Positions 1-12,100 of a stretch of DNA of 64,000 bases are shown here, piece by piece. This stretch comes from Cyprinodon diabolis (lineage: Eukaryota; Chordata; Actinopteri; Cyprinodontiformes; Cyprinodontidae). The position numbers and the translations under genes were made by a program. Below the pieces are notes generated by a model that ran no database searches, had not been told where the DNA came from, and worked only from the letters and a program-made list of their open reading frames with translations. Every line of letters starts with the position of its first letter. The stretch's first letter is position 1. The stretch spans positions 24,104,603-24,168,602 of the forward strand of contig CM060076.1 of NCBI GenBank assembly GCA_030533445.1, given 5' to 3'.

Positions 1-91
1 CGAGCAGTGGTAGTCATGTCAACGAACACAATATATGGCTGAAAAACACGTTTTTATTACATATGGCCTCTAGAATTGGCTCTGATTGCAG

Positions 92-3000
92 TCTCCCATT
101 GACAGGCATGGCTATAATGATGCTGGGCCTTCTCACAGATTATCTCAGATGGAAAATGATAACCAACCTGCCTCAGCTTCATCACCCCCAGCCTCTTCTT
201 CCTCTTCTAAATCTAACAGTGGAGTACCAGGTATTATAATGATTACACCCTCTATCTGCACATCAGCAATAGATCGACAAGCAAATGGCACCAGGATTGT
301 AATAGACAGACATTATATTTAATTAGAACACCATAACTTCATCAAATAATTTCAGTAAATACATTCTAAAAGTAAAAGTCATATTTAAAAGACTTAATAA
401 CCCTCAGGTGTTTATTTAATTTCATTTATATAACTATAGATTTATATAAATCTATATTTAGAATACATAAATCTCCTAAAATTCAGATAATTATACTATT
501 AAGTATTGCAGGCTAATTTGGGACCCTCTGTGCAACTTAAAAGTATCTAAATGCTTCCTGAACCTTTAAAGGGCCTTCAAGCTGGGTTCAGTTGGCTGGA
601 AACTGCTGGCAGAGATTCTAAAAAAAAGTATTTCTGAAGAAGTTTTTTCACAGATTACAATAGTCCCTTGGGGGGCGCTTTCCTGCAGGTTTTAGAGGTT
701 GTCCTGCTTCAGAACATTTGAAGCTTGAATCGACGTTTCAGTACTTCATTCATCTCATCAAGTAATCATGTTAAGACTGGACTTACTTGATGAGATGACT
801 GCAGCAAAGCAATACGGATCAGCAAAATTGAGGGGATAAGAGTTCAGTGCAGCTTGGTGGAGAACAAAAAGATCAGCAGGGGAGTCAATGGAGGAGTTCC
901 TCTAAAAGTTTCTGGAAAAAGAGATTAGAAAATTATAAAACATAAGTGATGCAAAAGTAAAAGAAGTTAAAAGGTTAAAAGCAACAAGAAATGGAGAAAG
1001 GTGTTATAGCTTATCTGCGTTGATTAAATTTGAAGAAGAGCAGTTAGCCAGCAAAGTTTTAATTGGCTACATGAGCTACAATGTAAAAATTTACAACCCT
1101 CCACCTTTGAGATGCTTCAAATGCCAAAAATTTTGGCATATAGCAGCAGTATGCAAAGGAAAACAGCGATGTGGAAGGTGTGCTGGAGAGCATGAATACA
1201 GAAAATGGGGGGAAGAAGCTAAAATCAAATGCTGTAACTGTGGTGGAGAACATACTGCTGCATATCGTGGGTGTGAAGTGAGTAAAAGGTCTGAGGAAAT
1301 AAAAAAAAACAGAAATTTGAGCTCGGAATAACTTATGCTGAAGCTGCAAAAAGGATCACATCCCAGTCAGAAAAACCCAAACCAACAGTTCAGCACACAG
1401 CAAATTCAACCACTGGAACAGCGTCCTAAAATTGAAGATTCATTGATTGTAAAGAAGAAAGATTTTGTTCTTTTCATGGTTGAAGTGATCAATTGTAGTG
1501 CTCAGACGACAAGAAAAAACGAAAAAATCTAAATAATAGTGAAAGCTGCAGAAAAGTATATTGAAGTTAAAGATTTAAACTGGGAAATGGTGGAAAGTAT
1601 GATGGAAAAACCAGTAGGACCATCATAAACTGGCAGAGTGACAATAACCTAAGGATAAATTAGAAATTATGAGGGCAAATATGATTAAGTATTTATTATG
1701 TTGGGTTCAGTTAAACAGTTTTTCTTTTTTCTGGGGGTGAGTTGTTTCCTGTTTTCTTGCTTAACTCCTTTATCAGTTGGTGGCGGTAATGCACATTTAA
1801 CTAGTTTGCCAACCGCTATAAAACCTCACTAGAAGAAGAAGAGATGACTTCAGTCTGGTGTGCTTTTCCTTGGTTGGAAAGAAAACCTGCAGCCACACGG
1901 CCTTTTCTGGAACCAGTTTGAGACGCCTGGATTACAGCATCCTAACATATATATAAAAATCACCTATTTAGGTAGTCTTTAGGCTCTCATTGATGCTATT
2001 GACAAAGGCACCTTATAGAATATTTCACTTGGCTTTGATGTTTTAGTCATAAGCTATGTTGGTGGTTAAAAAAAAAATCTTTGTTTCTTTTCTGTAAGAG
2101 CTGCCCGGTTTCTACTTTGACCCTGTCAAGAACCGCTACTTTCGGTTGCTTCCTGGACACAACAACTGCAACCCGCTGACCAGAGAACAGCTGCAAGAAA
2201 AGGAAAGGGAGAAACAGAGGCAAAAAAGACTGGCAGAAGATGAAAACCCAAGAAAAGTGAGTCTGCTGTGTGGGAAAAATCTACAACCTACGAGTAACTT
2301 GTATTTGCAAATTCAATATCGCAATATATTAACAGACTTTTTGGGATCCTCTGTCCACACTTACATCTATATTTCACAGAAAACCCCAAGAACTGGGCTG
2401 AACATCTCCTTGTTGCTGCAGAAAAGGCATCTTGGACTTTTGCCTGTGAATTCCTATTGCAGGTAACCAGATCACTTCTGCTTTCTTGGCCACTAATACA
2501 GCTGTCAAATTCTAAACGGCCTTAAAAGAAACAAAAAGATTCCAATATATATTAAAAAGTGATCAGAATTCAAACCCTAGAGAAGATTTTATTGTTTTCA
2601 TGGCAGAACGCAGTGTTAATCTAGCTTTACTTTGGTAACCAGGCGTGTCCATGAGGTGAAGGTTTGTGGAATGAGACGCCACAAACTGGAGATCCAGAGC
2701 ACAGACAACAGCGACCCAAACACTGACAACTTCAGGATCATAGTGGTGAGAACACTTCAAACACCCCTAGAAATGATGACGAATATATGCTGCGATATAA
2801 AAATATTTTTAATACGGTTCAAGCCCTTGCTTCTCTTCAGTCCTATTCCAGTTGTTCAGGAAAATGTTACTAACTGCTGCATTTCCTCACCTAAGGGGAT
2901 GGTCTCACATATGCCTAGCTTAAAAGTCATGTTTTCCTGTCTTTACCATGGTGATCAGTATGTAAATAGGCCTTTGTGTCTTATTTTTACCCAAGGGGAG

Positions 3001-6000
3001 CAGAAAATAAGAAATAAGGAAATTAGACATTATTAATATAAATGCTGCTACAGCTATGAGAATTTAAAATGTAATGGTGATGGAAGGTGTCAATACTAGA
3101 GATAGACCAATATTTCGGCTAGAAGATATTTTGTAACTGATAATAGCACTTTTTCCTGTATCAGCTGATTCATCAGCGCATTTAACAGCCATGCCTTGAG
3201 ATCAAGTGAAGCGCTTCCATTACCGCTTCCACCATCTTAGACTATCACTTAGACTTTAACAACTTTTATTGTATTTTTTTCATACATAACAAAATTTCGA
3301 TGCATTCAGCTTTTCAGCAGTGAATGAGCAGCATCGCAGTTAAGTGGACATTTCCATTTATAAAGTGCAGCAATGATCAGAATGTAAACAGTATAGGAGA
3401 AAAGGAAAACCAGTTTAAAGTCACGGAGCAAAAAGCACTGATATGGAAAGGTACAGTGCAAATAAATAAATATAGTGCAAAATGCAGCAGAACTTTGAGT
3501 TGTGTTCTATTTAAAGGGATTATGAAAAAATCAGCCACGTTGCTGGTAAAAATATGTTTTCGAGTGTGATGCAGAGACTTTATTCAGAGTTTCAACATTT
3601 TAACAGTCTGATTGCAGCGGGGGAAAAGCTGTTGCAGAACCTGCTGTTTTTTGTTTTTGTTAATTTTTTTCTATTGTAACTTGTGTGACATTTGCTGTAA
3701 TTGTGTCATTTTTATCACTGGAATTGAGAAATTAGAGCTGCACTCTATATACAGTTTGTGTTTTCTAGAAAATAATGATTTGCAGGAGTGTGTTTGTTGG
3801 TGATGTTTACTAGTTTAACATATGTTAAATGGATATGCCTTTGCTCTTCTCATGCTTAAAAACCTGCTGTGCACTATGGGGTGAATTTGGATGATAGAAG
3901 ACAAGAAAAAGTGAACAATCTAGGGTTTGATAAGAATTTTATTTTGCTATTGCAGTTTTTAGCAAAAATATTGAATGATTTGTGTTCCTGGGATGTTCAG
4001 TCCTGGACCAAGTAAGTGAAAGTAAAAAAAACAACAACTTTCTATCTACTTTTCTATCTTTCTCAGGGTGATTCTGTGTCTGAGCGAGTGTTCACCGTCA
4101 ATGACGTCTCACACGGCGGCTGCAAATACGGCATCATGAATTTTAGCAGCGACAGCCGGGGCTCTCTGTCTGTGGAAATGTGCGATAACCTCTACTTCAC
4201 CAACCGAAAGGTGAAAGGATGCTCCAAAGAAACACTCTTAACTGTCTGATTCTACTGTTAAAAGATTCATTTATCATTTCTGTGTATTTTTCTGCTACTA
4301 AACTTTCTTAACAAAATATCACTGCATATCTGCTGGATATCCACTAAGTCTGCTGTGGTTGAATGTTTTTCAGGTGAATTCCATCTGTTGGGCTTCTGTG
4401 AACTACCCCGACTCTCATGTTCTGTATCCTTCAGCTTCCTGGTTTTATGATGGGATTATTCTGCATTCAAATCAAAGAACAAAATATGATTTTAAGGCAT
4501 AACGACATCAGGTAGTATGGCAGAAACATTTTTAACAACACGTTTAATTTTTCCTTAACTGAGAGGTGACCGCTAGCTTGTGTCTGGTGGGAGCGGCCGA
4601 CACGCCGGGCTGCGTTAGTTTACTTCCTGCTTCACTCTTCAGCAACTCTAATCAAGGTTTGTTAGATGCCTTTCTCAAAACTCTACTGACATGATTTAAC
4701 CAGGCGGTAAAATTTGCCAGATTTTTCTCATGTGGGGATTAATTTGTTGCTTTAAACTGAAATGAGCTTTTTATTTATATATTCTGTTCTGCTCATGCTT
4801 AACTCCATACTTAACTTCAAAGATGGATTATGACCTTTCTTTTCTTCTGGCTTTTATTTCCCAGATCAGCCAGGGATGTTGTGTAGCTTCAAGATATCTA
4901 CTGCCTGGTCCTGCGCTTGGTGCCTTAACCCACAGTTTGATAAGACCTTCAGCACTGGTCTGTTCAAAAGTCACTATTTTCCCACTACCAGCAGAAATAA
5001 TCAGCTTACTGTTGAAACTGTGTAGCAGGGTTAAAAATGGTTTAGGTCAAAGGTTAGCTAGGTGATAGGACTCTTTCTAGTAGTCTAAGTCACTCATCCT
5101 AGAAAAAGTAGAATGAAGTTGTGAGAATGATATCAAATGACCCATAGTTTATCACCATTTCTTTTCTCATGAAAAAAAAGCTTTGATATTTGCAGCCTTA
5201 ACCAGCTTTTCTTCCAGGATTACCCTTCAGTTTGATCCATCAATTTCCCAAACTCATTTCTGACCAGCTTCCTTTTCTCTGCTGGAAAAAACAAACACAA
5301 AAAAAAGATCCCGATAGCATGACGCTGCCTCCACTTTGTTTGGTTAAGACATGCTTTGTGGTTGTTTTTTTTTCCCTTACATCTCATCTGACCCAACCAC
5401 CAGCTTTAAACTTTAACCAGCACTGCGTGTGAAATGAACAAGTCTTGGCTGTGGATCTCTGCAGCTCCTCCAGAGTGACCATGAGCCTGAGCCAATCCCT
5501 GGTTTTCTTTTAAATCCTGCTTGTTCATTAATGTTCTCTGACCAGCCTCTGAACCTTCACAGCAAACCTGATTTTATACTAAGTTTAAATAGCACACAGT
5601 TTTAGGGTTTGAACAATGTTGGCATTTGAATTATATTCAGCAATATCAAAGTAAGAGCTATAAAGTAAATTTCAAGCGGTTGTTTAATTTTCCTTCCACT
5701 TAACAATTATTCACCAGGTTGTGTTCAACTTTGACATAAATCCCTGTGGAATACACCATCTTCTTTCATAACTCAACATGTATTAGCCCAGGGGTATGAC
5801 TACATATGCAACCATCTGTGACCATTTATGCCCATGTGCGCGTTTGCAGGTCTGTCTCGACGGGTCATTCTCAAGGATGCAGAGACGGGACGAACACAGA
5901 CGTACGGTGTGGGCACTGATGTCTTAGCGCAGCATTTTGCTCACAGGGTAGGAGTTTTTGTCTAATACGGCATATCTATGCTACTTATAATTAGTTTTTT

Positions 6001-6759
6001 GTCTCCCGTCCTCATACAAGAACAACCCAAGCAGGAGTAAATGGATTTTTTTTTTTTTTTTTTTTAACCAGGTTCCAGTCCTGTTCAATGGTTGCAGATC
6101 TGGGGAGATTTTCAGCATAGACCTCCGGCAGCGTGGCCGCAGGGATCACAGCTGGAAGGCCAAACGCTTCCACCATGAATCGGCCATCACCTCTGTACGC
6201 GTCCTGCAGGATGAGAACTACCTCATGGCTGCAGACATGTTGGGTCAGGTCAGAGCAGTTCTTACAAAATGTTTATTTTTTTTTTCTAATAAAAATCAGG
6301 ATTTTAATTTTAGCGTTTGGATTCTCTCTGCAGATTAAGATGTGGGATGTACGGGTTACCAAGCCAGTGCTGGAGTACAAAGGGCATTACAACGAGCACA
6401 CCTACCTCCCCATTCATGTCAATGAACATGAAGGCCTTCTGTTAGCAGGTAGCTGAAAATAATATATTGCTGGTTTTAGAATATCAATCAACAAAGTAAA
6501 CTAGTCAAATGATTGCATTCATATTCACACAGTGGGCCAAGACTGTTATACCAGGTTGTGGAGTCTGAAGGATGGTCACCTGTTGAGAACCATCCCATCC
6601 CCTCATCCAGCGGCAAACGACATGATCCCGAGCGTCGTCTTCTCCTCTAATTTGGGCGGCAGCAGAGGACTCCCTGGTCTGCTCATGGCGGTTAAACATG
6701 ACCTGTACTACTTCCCATACAACACTGATTACCAGGATGAAGGGCAGCCGCCGCTTTAA
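92..6759 (+). CDS. dcaf4: DCAF4 (WDR21): WD40 substrate receptor of CUL4-DDB1 ubiquitin ligase, 5' partial
   Basis: DCAF proteins are WD40 receptors that bring substrates to the CUL4-DDB1 E3 ligase. Exons read from splice sites: 92-230, 2099-2256, 2380-2462, 2643-2745, 4067-4210, 4374-4423, 4577-4656, 4865-4957, 5850-5947, 6072-6248, 6334-6448 and 6533-6759 (stop). They sum to 1467 nt (488 codons plus stop) in one uninterrupted frame; human DCAF4 is about 495 aa, so little is missing. Diagnostic stretches are LPGFYFDP at the second exon, [11 protein letters not shown] at 6075, the DDB1-binding WDxR motif (MWDVR) in the 6334 exon, and [11 protein letters not shown] in the last exon. A low-complexity Ser/Pro segment lies in the first exon seen. 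The start codon is upstream of the window: base 92 follows a TTGCAG acceptor. An alternative acceptor at about 104 would shorten that exon. The second intron boundary set is straightforward GT-AG throughout. Identity is near certain; the first exon edge is less so. Confidence 0.93.
750..798. repeat. Perfect 16-bp inverted repeat with 17-nt loop
   Basis: Bases 750-765 (TCATCTCATCAAGTAA) are exactly complementary to 783-798, with 17 nt between. It lies in a DCAF4 intron just upstream of a LINE insertion. It could be a small foldback element or a structured intronic RNA; nothing else identifies it. Confidence 0.7.
801..1840 (+). mobile_element. LINE remnant (I/Nimb-like) with ORF1 zinc knuckles, inside DCAF4 intron
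   Basis: The open frame 1020-1331 encodes a CCHC zinc-knuckle protein ([19 protein letters not shown], then [13 protein letters not shown] and [15 protein letters not shown]). This is the pattern of ORF1 from I/Nimb-type LINEs, and one knuckle has W where C is expected (EYRKW). The 3' end (about 1770-1840) has the GGTGGCGGTAATGCAC / TTTGCCAACCGC hairpin tail and a GAAGAAGAAG end seen in fish LINEs. No endonuclease or reverse transcriptase is present between the two, so about 1 kb is left of a multi-kb element. A probable target-site duplication, GAGATGACTKCAG, occurs at 792-804 and 1841-1853 with one mismatch. Clade assignment is from memory of family sequences. Confidence 0.7.
2746..4066. 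other. DCAF4 intron, no gene recognised
   Basis: AT-rich intron between the exons ending 2745 and starting 4067. A stretch around 3095-3200 (AGATAGACCAATATTTCGGC and following) looks like a degraded dispersed repeat, but no terminal structure is visible. The open frames here lack recognisable domains. Confidence 0.6.
4958..5849. other. DCAF4 intron, nothing recognised
   Basis: Intron between the exons ending 4957 and starting 5850, with ordinary AT-rich composition. No repeat ends, RNA gene or extra exon was recognised. Confidence 0.6.
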
Positions 6760-9121
6760 ATCGGATGAAAACCGTTCCGCCCGACTGAAGACTGAATGTA
6801 GTTCTGGGTTCAGACGAAACTACGACGACCACAGCCGTCCTGTTTCTTGAGCAGAGCTTGGTTTAGGTGGATTATATGCAAAACTCTCAAACGGACACTA
6901 AAGAGAACTGGTGCAGCCTACCTTCGACTGGATCACCCAACAGGCAGTGTAAAGTCAGAACTTCCAAAAATGAGAAAAATTCTTTTTTCTGACAGGTTCT
7001 CTTTAAAACAGAGGATTTTTCCCCTTAACTTTTCTACAAACATCTCACATCTTTATTTGGAGTTTTAGAGGATTAACCAACACAGAGTGGGGTATGAATG
7101 AAGTGGAAGGATGCCTGGTTATAATTTTTATTAAATCAAATATAAACCTGAAAGGTGGGCTGCATGTCTTTATTGGTTGAAAGGAGACAATCTGTGAGTA
7201 TCAGTGTCTGAATTCTGGATTTAGACTTTGACTGCGCCATTTTTTTTTTAGATCTAAACCACTTCTTGTACCATTTTCAGATTTGTTGTCCTGTTAATTC
7301 AACCTTTTACAGCCTCTAACAGTTTTTGTACTAGTTGGTTTCTCAGCACATATTACTTTGGACATAGAAGAAAAAAAAAAGTTTTGTCTAATCTGACCAT
7401 AGCTACTTTTATAGGGATTATTTTTAACAGCAAACCAATTTTGAAGTTATTCCTACATAAAGGCTATATTTATTGAGTAGACGATGAAATAGCTTTTCTG
7501 TATCTTCTTCGCCTCTCCAGGTTTACCTCTCGTCCACTTCAGATTATTTCATTCAGGTTTATCAAAATAGAAGAGTTTGCATGTCCCACTTTTCTGATTA
7601 TATTTTCTAAGGAATTTAAAACTTATCTGCTACTTGGTGTTGGTCTGTTACAATAGGCCAAAGTAAATTGTTTCAAAATTTGTGTTTACATGGTGAAAAA
7701 AATCTTAAGTTCTACATAAAATAGAAAATAAATAAAATGTTTTGATTTTCTTAGTTCGAAGTAAAGGTTTGATTGTACAATAACAACTTTTACATCCTTA
7801 TAAATTCTAATCTCAGTGTCTTTTAGAATGTTTTGATTTTTCAGGACAAAAAAAAAATACATGTTCCAACTTCCTTCGAAGCACCTGGACCAGAAAGACC
7901 ATCTAGGTGACCTTTAAACCTCAGGGGATCGTTTTGTTTTACAAAATAAAGAAGTTCTTCAAGTGCTTTCTGTAAAGATGTTTCAGCTCATCTGATTATT
8001 AAGAGTGATGAACCTGCTTCAATGGAAATATAAACATAACCACCAGTTCTTCTGAATCAGAAGTGTTTCTGCCATTTTAATACATAATAAATGAGAACTA
8101 CATGAACACAAGTCGATGACTGGTTCCATGTCACATAACCTGATGATAGAGAAGAACTGACTCAAGTCATAAAGTCTGTAATTTACCCGATGACTTAATG
8201 ACCAAACCAGTTTCCATACAGTCATGTCTCATTCCATACATTTAAAACTCAATTCCCAGATATCCTGTGAAAAACCAAAAAAACATTAAGACAGAATTGT
8301 TCATTGAATTATTCAATCTGCAACACATGCAAACACTGCTCACTAAAAGCTCCCATGTCTCTCAGTTTGAGGAGCCAGCCTCAAATAGGTTTTATAGGTT
8401 TATTTACTGGTTAAACCCTGTGTTTATATTCTAGTTTTTAAGATTAAAAAGGAGTCCATTTAAAAATGTCACCATTCTAGTAAGACTTTTTCATGTATAT
8501 GTTTTTATATCTTTCTTTTAAAAGTATAAAGGGCCACTTGAGTGTATACCACTGAATAATACAGTTATTTATAATATATTTTATATAGCTATTAGGTTTT
8601 AATGTTTGGAATGCATCTTGGTGCAACAGAATTACCCGTCAGCCATGAAGGAGGCAGAAGAGCTGGCATAAGGGTAACGGGAAACTTCGAGGAGCTGGAA
8701 GAACTTTTTTGCAGGCATATGGCAACTACAGTTTAAGTTTTGCTTAAATTCTATAAACAAATGGCCCCAAACTACACTAAAAGGTGCTAAAAGTATGAGA
8801 ATGTCATACAGGACGTGATTGTCAAAGGGTTGAGGAGCCTAAATCTACAGTGATGGGGGGGTTACTAGAGAGCTACAATAAGAGCAGCCTGAATTCTGCT
8901 GGAAGCTAGCATCGTTTCCCCCATCCTAATATTCAAGTCAAGTCTATTTTAACAGGTATTCACTGTGTGAATTTTAGGCATATAGAAGTCAATCTGATGA
9001 AACCGATCAAAGTGTTGTTAGACTGGTTTGTTTTCCCGCAGCTTCAAGGACGGTATGAGGTTCTAGCCTCTAGTGTTCTTGGGGGGTCTTGTGCCTTAAA
9101 CCAGTACAGCTAGGTGTCCTG
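6760..9121. other. 3' UTRs and spacer between convergent DCAF4 and ZFYVE1
   Basis: This holds the 3' UTR of DCAF4 from the left and of ZFYVE1 from the right. Candidate plus-strand AATAAA signals occur in the 7725-7740 and 7940 areas. A minus-strand candidate (TTTATT on the plus strand) occurs near 8400. Which are used cannot be told from sequence. No further gene was recognised. Confidence 0.5.
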
Positions 9122-12100
9122 CTAGAGTTCCCCAGATTTCTGGACACAGCCATTACAGACCCGCACCGGGTGGTCCCAGCCACGGGATGGCACTGGGCGG
9201 CGCTCCTGGGAGCAGTCGTCGCAGACGCCCTTGCCACAGGCGCGGCAGTGGTGGATGGACAGACGTAGAGTGAACTCCCTGCGACACTCGCAGCAGAACT
9301 CGATTTCCTGGTCTGGGACCCAGTACGCAGGACGAGCAGCGTCTTTTACTAAACCTAAAAAAAAAAAATCCTTTTTGAATAAGTAGCCATTTAAAAAATA
9401 TAATTAAATTTGCACTAATTTAATTGGATGAAACCTTTGACCTTATAGTAAAGGCAGATGTACCACTTACCTAAAGGTATGTCAATGGCACCAACTACGG
9501 CACCCAAAGTGTTTTGAACTGCCTCTCCAACCTTTCTTGCTATCAGGGTACCTCCTTCTTCCTCTAAGGCAGCATCAAGTAGCTCTGAAAGCAGAGGATA
9601 ACCAATCACACAACATGCTAAAAAACTGCTGTCTGTTAGTACAATGATTTCCTTTTCACACACTGACTGTCAAGTTCACATACAATCAGTGTTGGCATTA
9701 TTTCCATAGTGATCTTCAGTTTTTGATATCTTTAAACCTTTTCCTGCATTTCAGATGGAACAACCAAATGGTAAAAAGCATATCCATGACACTACATAAA
9801 GTAATTGGTACTCAAAGTGGAATTAATGCTGGGTTTTTTACCACCCACACAAGGTCAAAATTCCTATATATATATATTTAGAGTAGGGGTACGCCTTTAT
9901 CACACCATTGATCCTTATTGTGATACGTTTCTATATTCATAAAAATGTTTAACTATTGTCACATTAAATACAATAAACAATGTATAAAAACTGCAAAAAC
10001 AGTGCTCAACTGAGGGAATTATTTCTAATTTCCTCTTCATTGTTCAACACTGAAAAAACGATCTAGAAATAAGTAAAAATGTCTTAAATTAAATGTATTT
10101 ACCCTTAATTTAAGTAGGTAAATGATGTAGTTTGCCAATGGAATGAGTATTTTTACTCTTAAAAATAAGAAAATTCGATATTATGCACCTAAAATGAGAA
10201 AATGCATTTGTGTTTTCTTATTTCAAGTGTAAATTGTCTTGTTCCATTGGCAAAATGTCTCTTTTACCTCCTCAATCCAAGAACAATAGTACTTATTCTA
10301 AGAAAATATGACTTATCTAGATTTTGATTTTTTTTCAGTGCAATGGTGCGTTTATTAATTAATAAAACATAATGAAGTCCAGTTACTGAGCTCAGTTTAG
10401 ACTTTAATGTATGTTTTATATAGATATATATCTATTTACATGTAATTTAGGTGCAGTGCAGATTTTTCCAAGGAATAGCAGTGTCTGGAAACAAGGAAAA
10501 TACTAAACCTAGTCTACAGGTGGCGCCAATCACCCAGCAGATAACGAAAAGCCTGATTCCAATGCTTGTTATTTAAAGATAGACAGCACATCTCTGACAC
10601 CATTTCCCTGGACTATGTCAGTTCTGCCAGGAATGTAGTTAAGAAAAAAAAAAAAAGGGTCAAACAACCATTAGATTCTAAGCCGTTACACCTTTTATTG
10701 CATTTAAATATCATTAAATCAGTTTGTTATACAGTCCATGTTGGAGGGTCTATTATTTCTTACCAGTTGAGATCCCTCTGTTTTGAAAGCAGGCATCGCA
10801 GACGCGGACTGGCGCCAGCCCCCAGCCCCTCTCCGGGACCGGCCGGGTTTTGGAGGAGCAGGCGTCGCAGAAACCCTCTCCGCAGGCACGGCAGTGGTGC
10901 TTCGTGTCATTGGGCTGAAACTCTTCCCCACATTTATGGCAGTTCTTGCATATATAAAGCAAATAAATAAGTATAAAACAAATAAAGGGGAACAAATACA
11001 TTTCAGTTATTCCTGTAAGTTTATACCATGTGTTCCTGAAGAACATCCACAGTAACCATTTATATCTGCTTACCAAGATCAGAGAGTTGGGTTTCCAGTA
11101 GGAGGGAGCGATCTGGTCGGTCAGCCAGGAGGTGACCGCTTTGGCCGGTTTGACGCTGAGTTCAGACACAGACTGAGAAATGAATTTGACTCCATCCAAC
11201 AGCCTTTGAGCAGCATTGTTGTTGTCTTTCAAAAAGCCATCAGACTAAAAAGCAGAAAAAAGGTACAAAGATGGAGAATCACAGAAGAGAAGGACTTTTT
11301 AAACTCTTCCAAACTACTGCTTTTAAAACCTGCCCGCCCCCCTCCTGGCTCACTGAGCGCAGATCTTACCCCAGGCCAGATGTGCTGGATCTCCGTCCTC
11401 ACCACAGTTTCCACTGGATCCTGGTTTCCATACCAGTACTGTCTACTTCTGTAGATCACTCCACAGTTCGGACACTCTATTACATATCTGAAGAAATACA
11501 TTAGTTTCAGTACCAGGAAAGATTAAAAATCTCCTTTTTTTATTTATTTCTTTTTTTGAATTAATCTGTGAAAGAACTTCAGACTTTTCCAAACAAAGTC
11601 CTCTGCTACTCACCCCGACCAGGCGTAGATAGCCAAGCCAAACCACGGTGAGTCAGAAGACGCCGTCGTTTTGGGAACCACTATCACTTCCTTCCCCCCT
11701 TCATAGCAGGCCTGAGGGAGTCCAAACAGACATTAAACACCTTAAAAAAACAATTACATTTAAAACTAAACTGCTCTTCTGCTCTGCTTTACTTGCCTTG
11801 CAAGTGTAGATGCGGTTGTCTGATTGCGCAGAGTAGCGGCAGCGATGTTTGGCTTCGTGGTCGACTCCCTCTTTTAGGTGATTCATGCTTCTCTTGCAAC
11901 CTGATCTGCAAAAAGAAACCAAGTTTATATTTCATACTTTTTAGTTTCCTGTAATTTGCAAAAGTTCAGATACCAAAAAAGTTTTGCTTTTTTAGATTTA
12001 AATTCAATTCCCCACTAACTCTGATACTCCTAAATAAAGTCAACTTATTATAATATAACAGCCTGGCAGGAATTCTTTGGACCTTCCACATTAGCTCTTA

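Noticed and set aside
1020..1331. CCHC protein as an exon of dcaf4
   Set aside because: The dcaf4 exons join in frame without it, and its motifs and flanks are those of a LINE ORF1.
10566..11055. Plus-strand frames opposite the zfyve1 FYVE exons
   Set aside because: They are shadows of the minus-strand exons 10944-10764 and 11244-11074, whose translation is clearly ZFYVE1.
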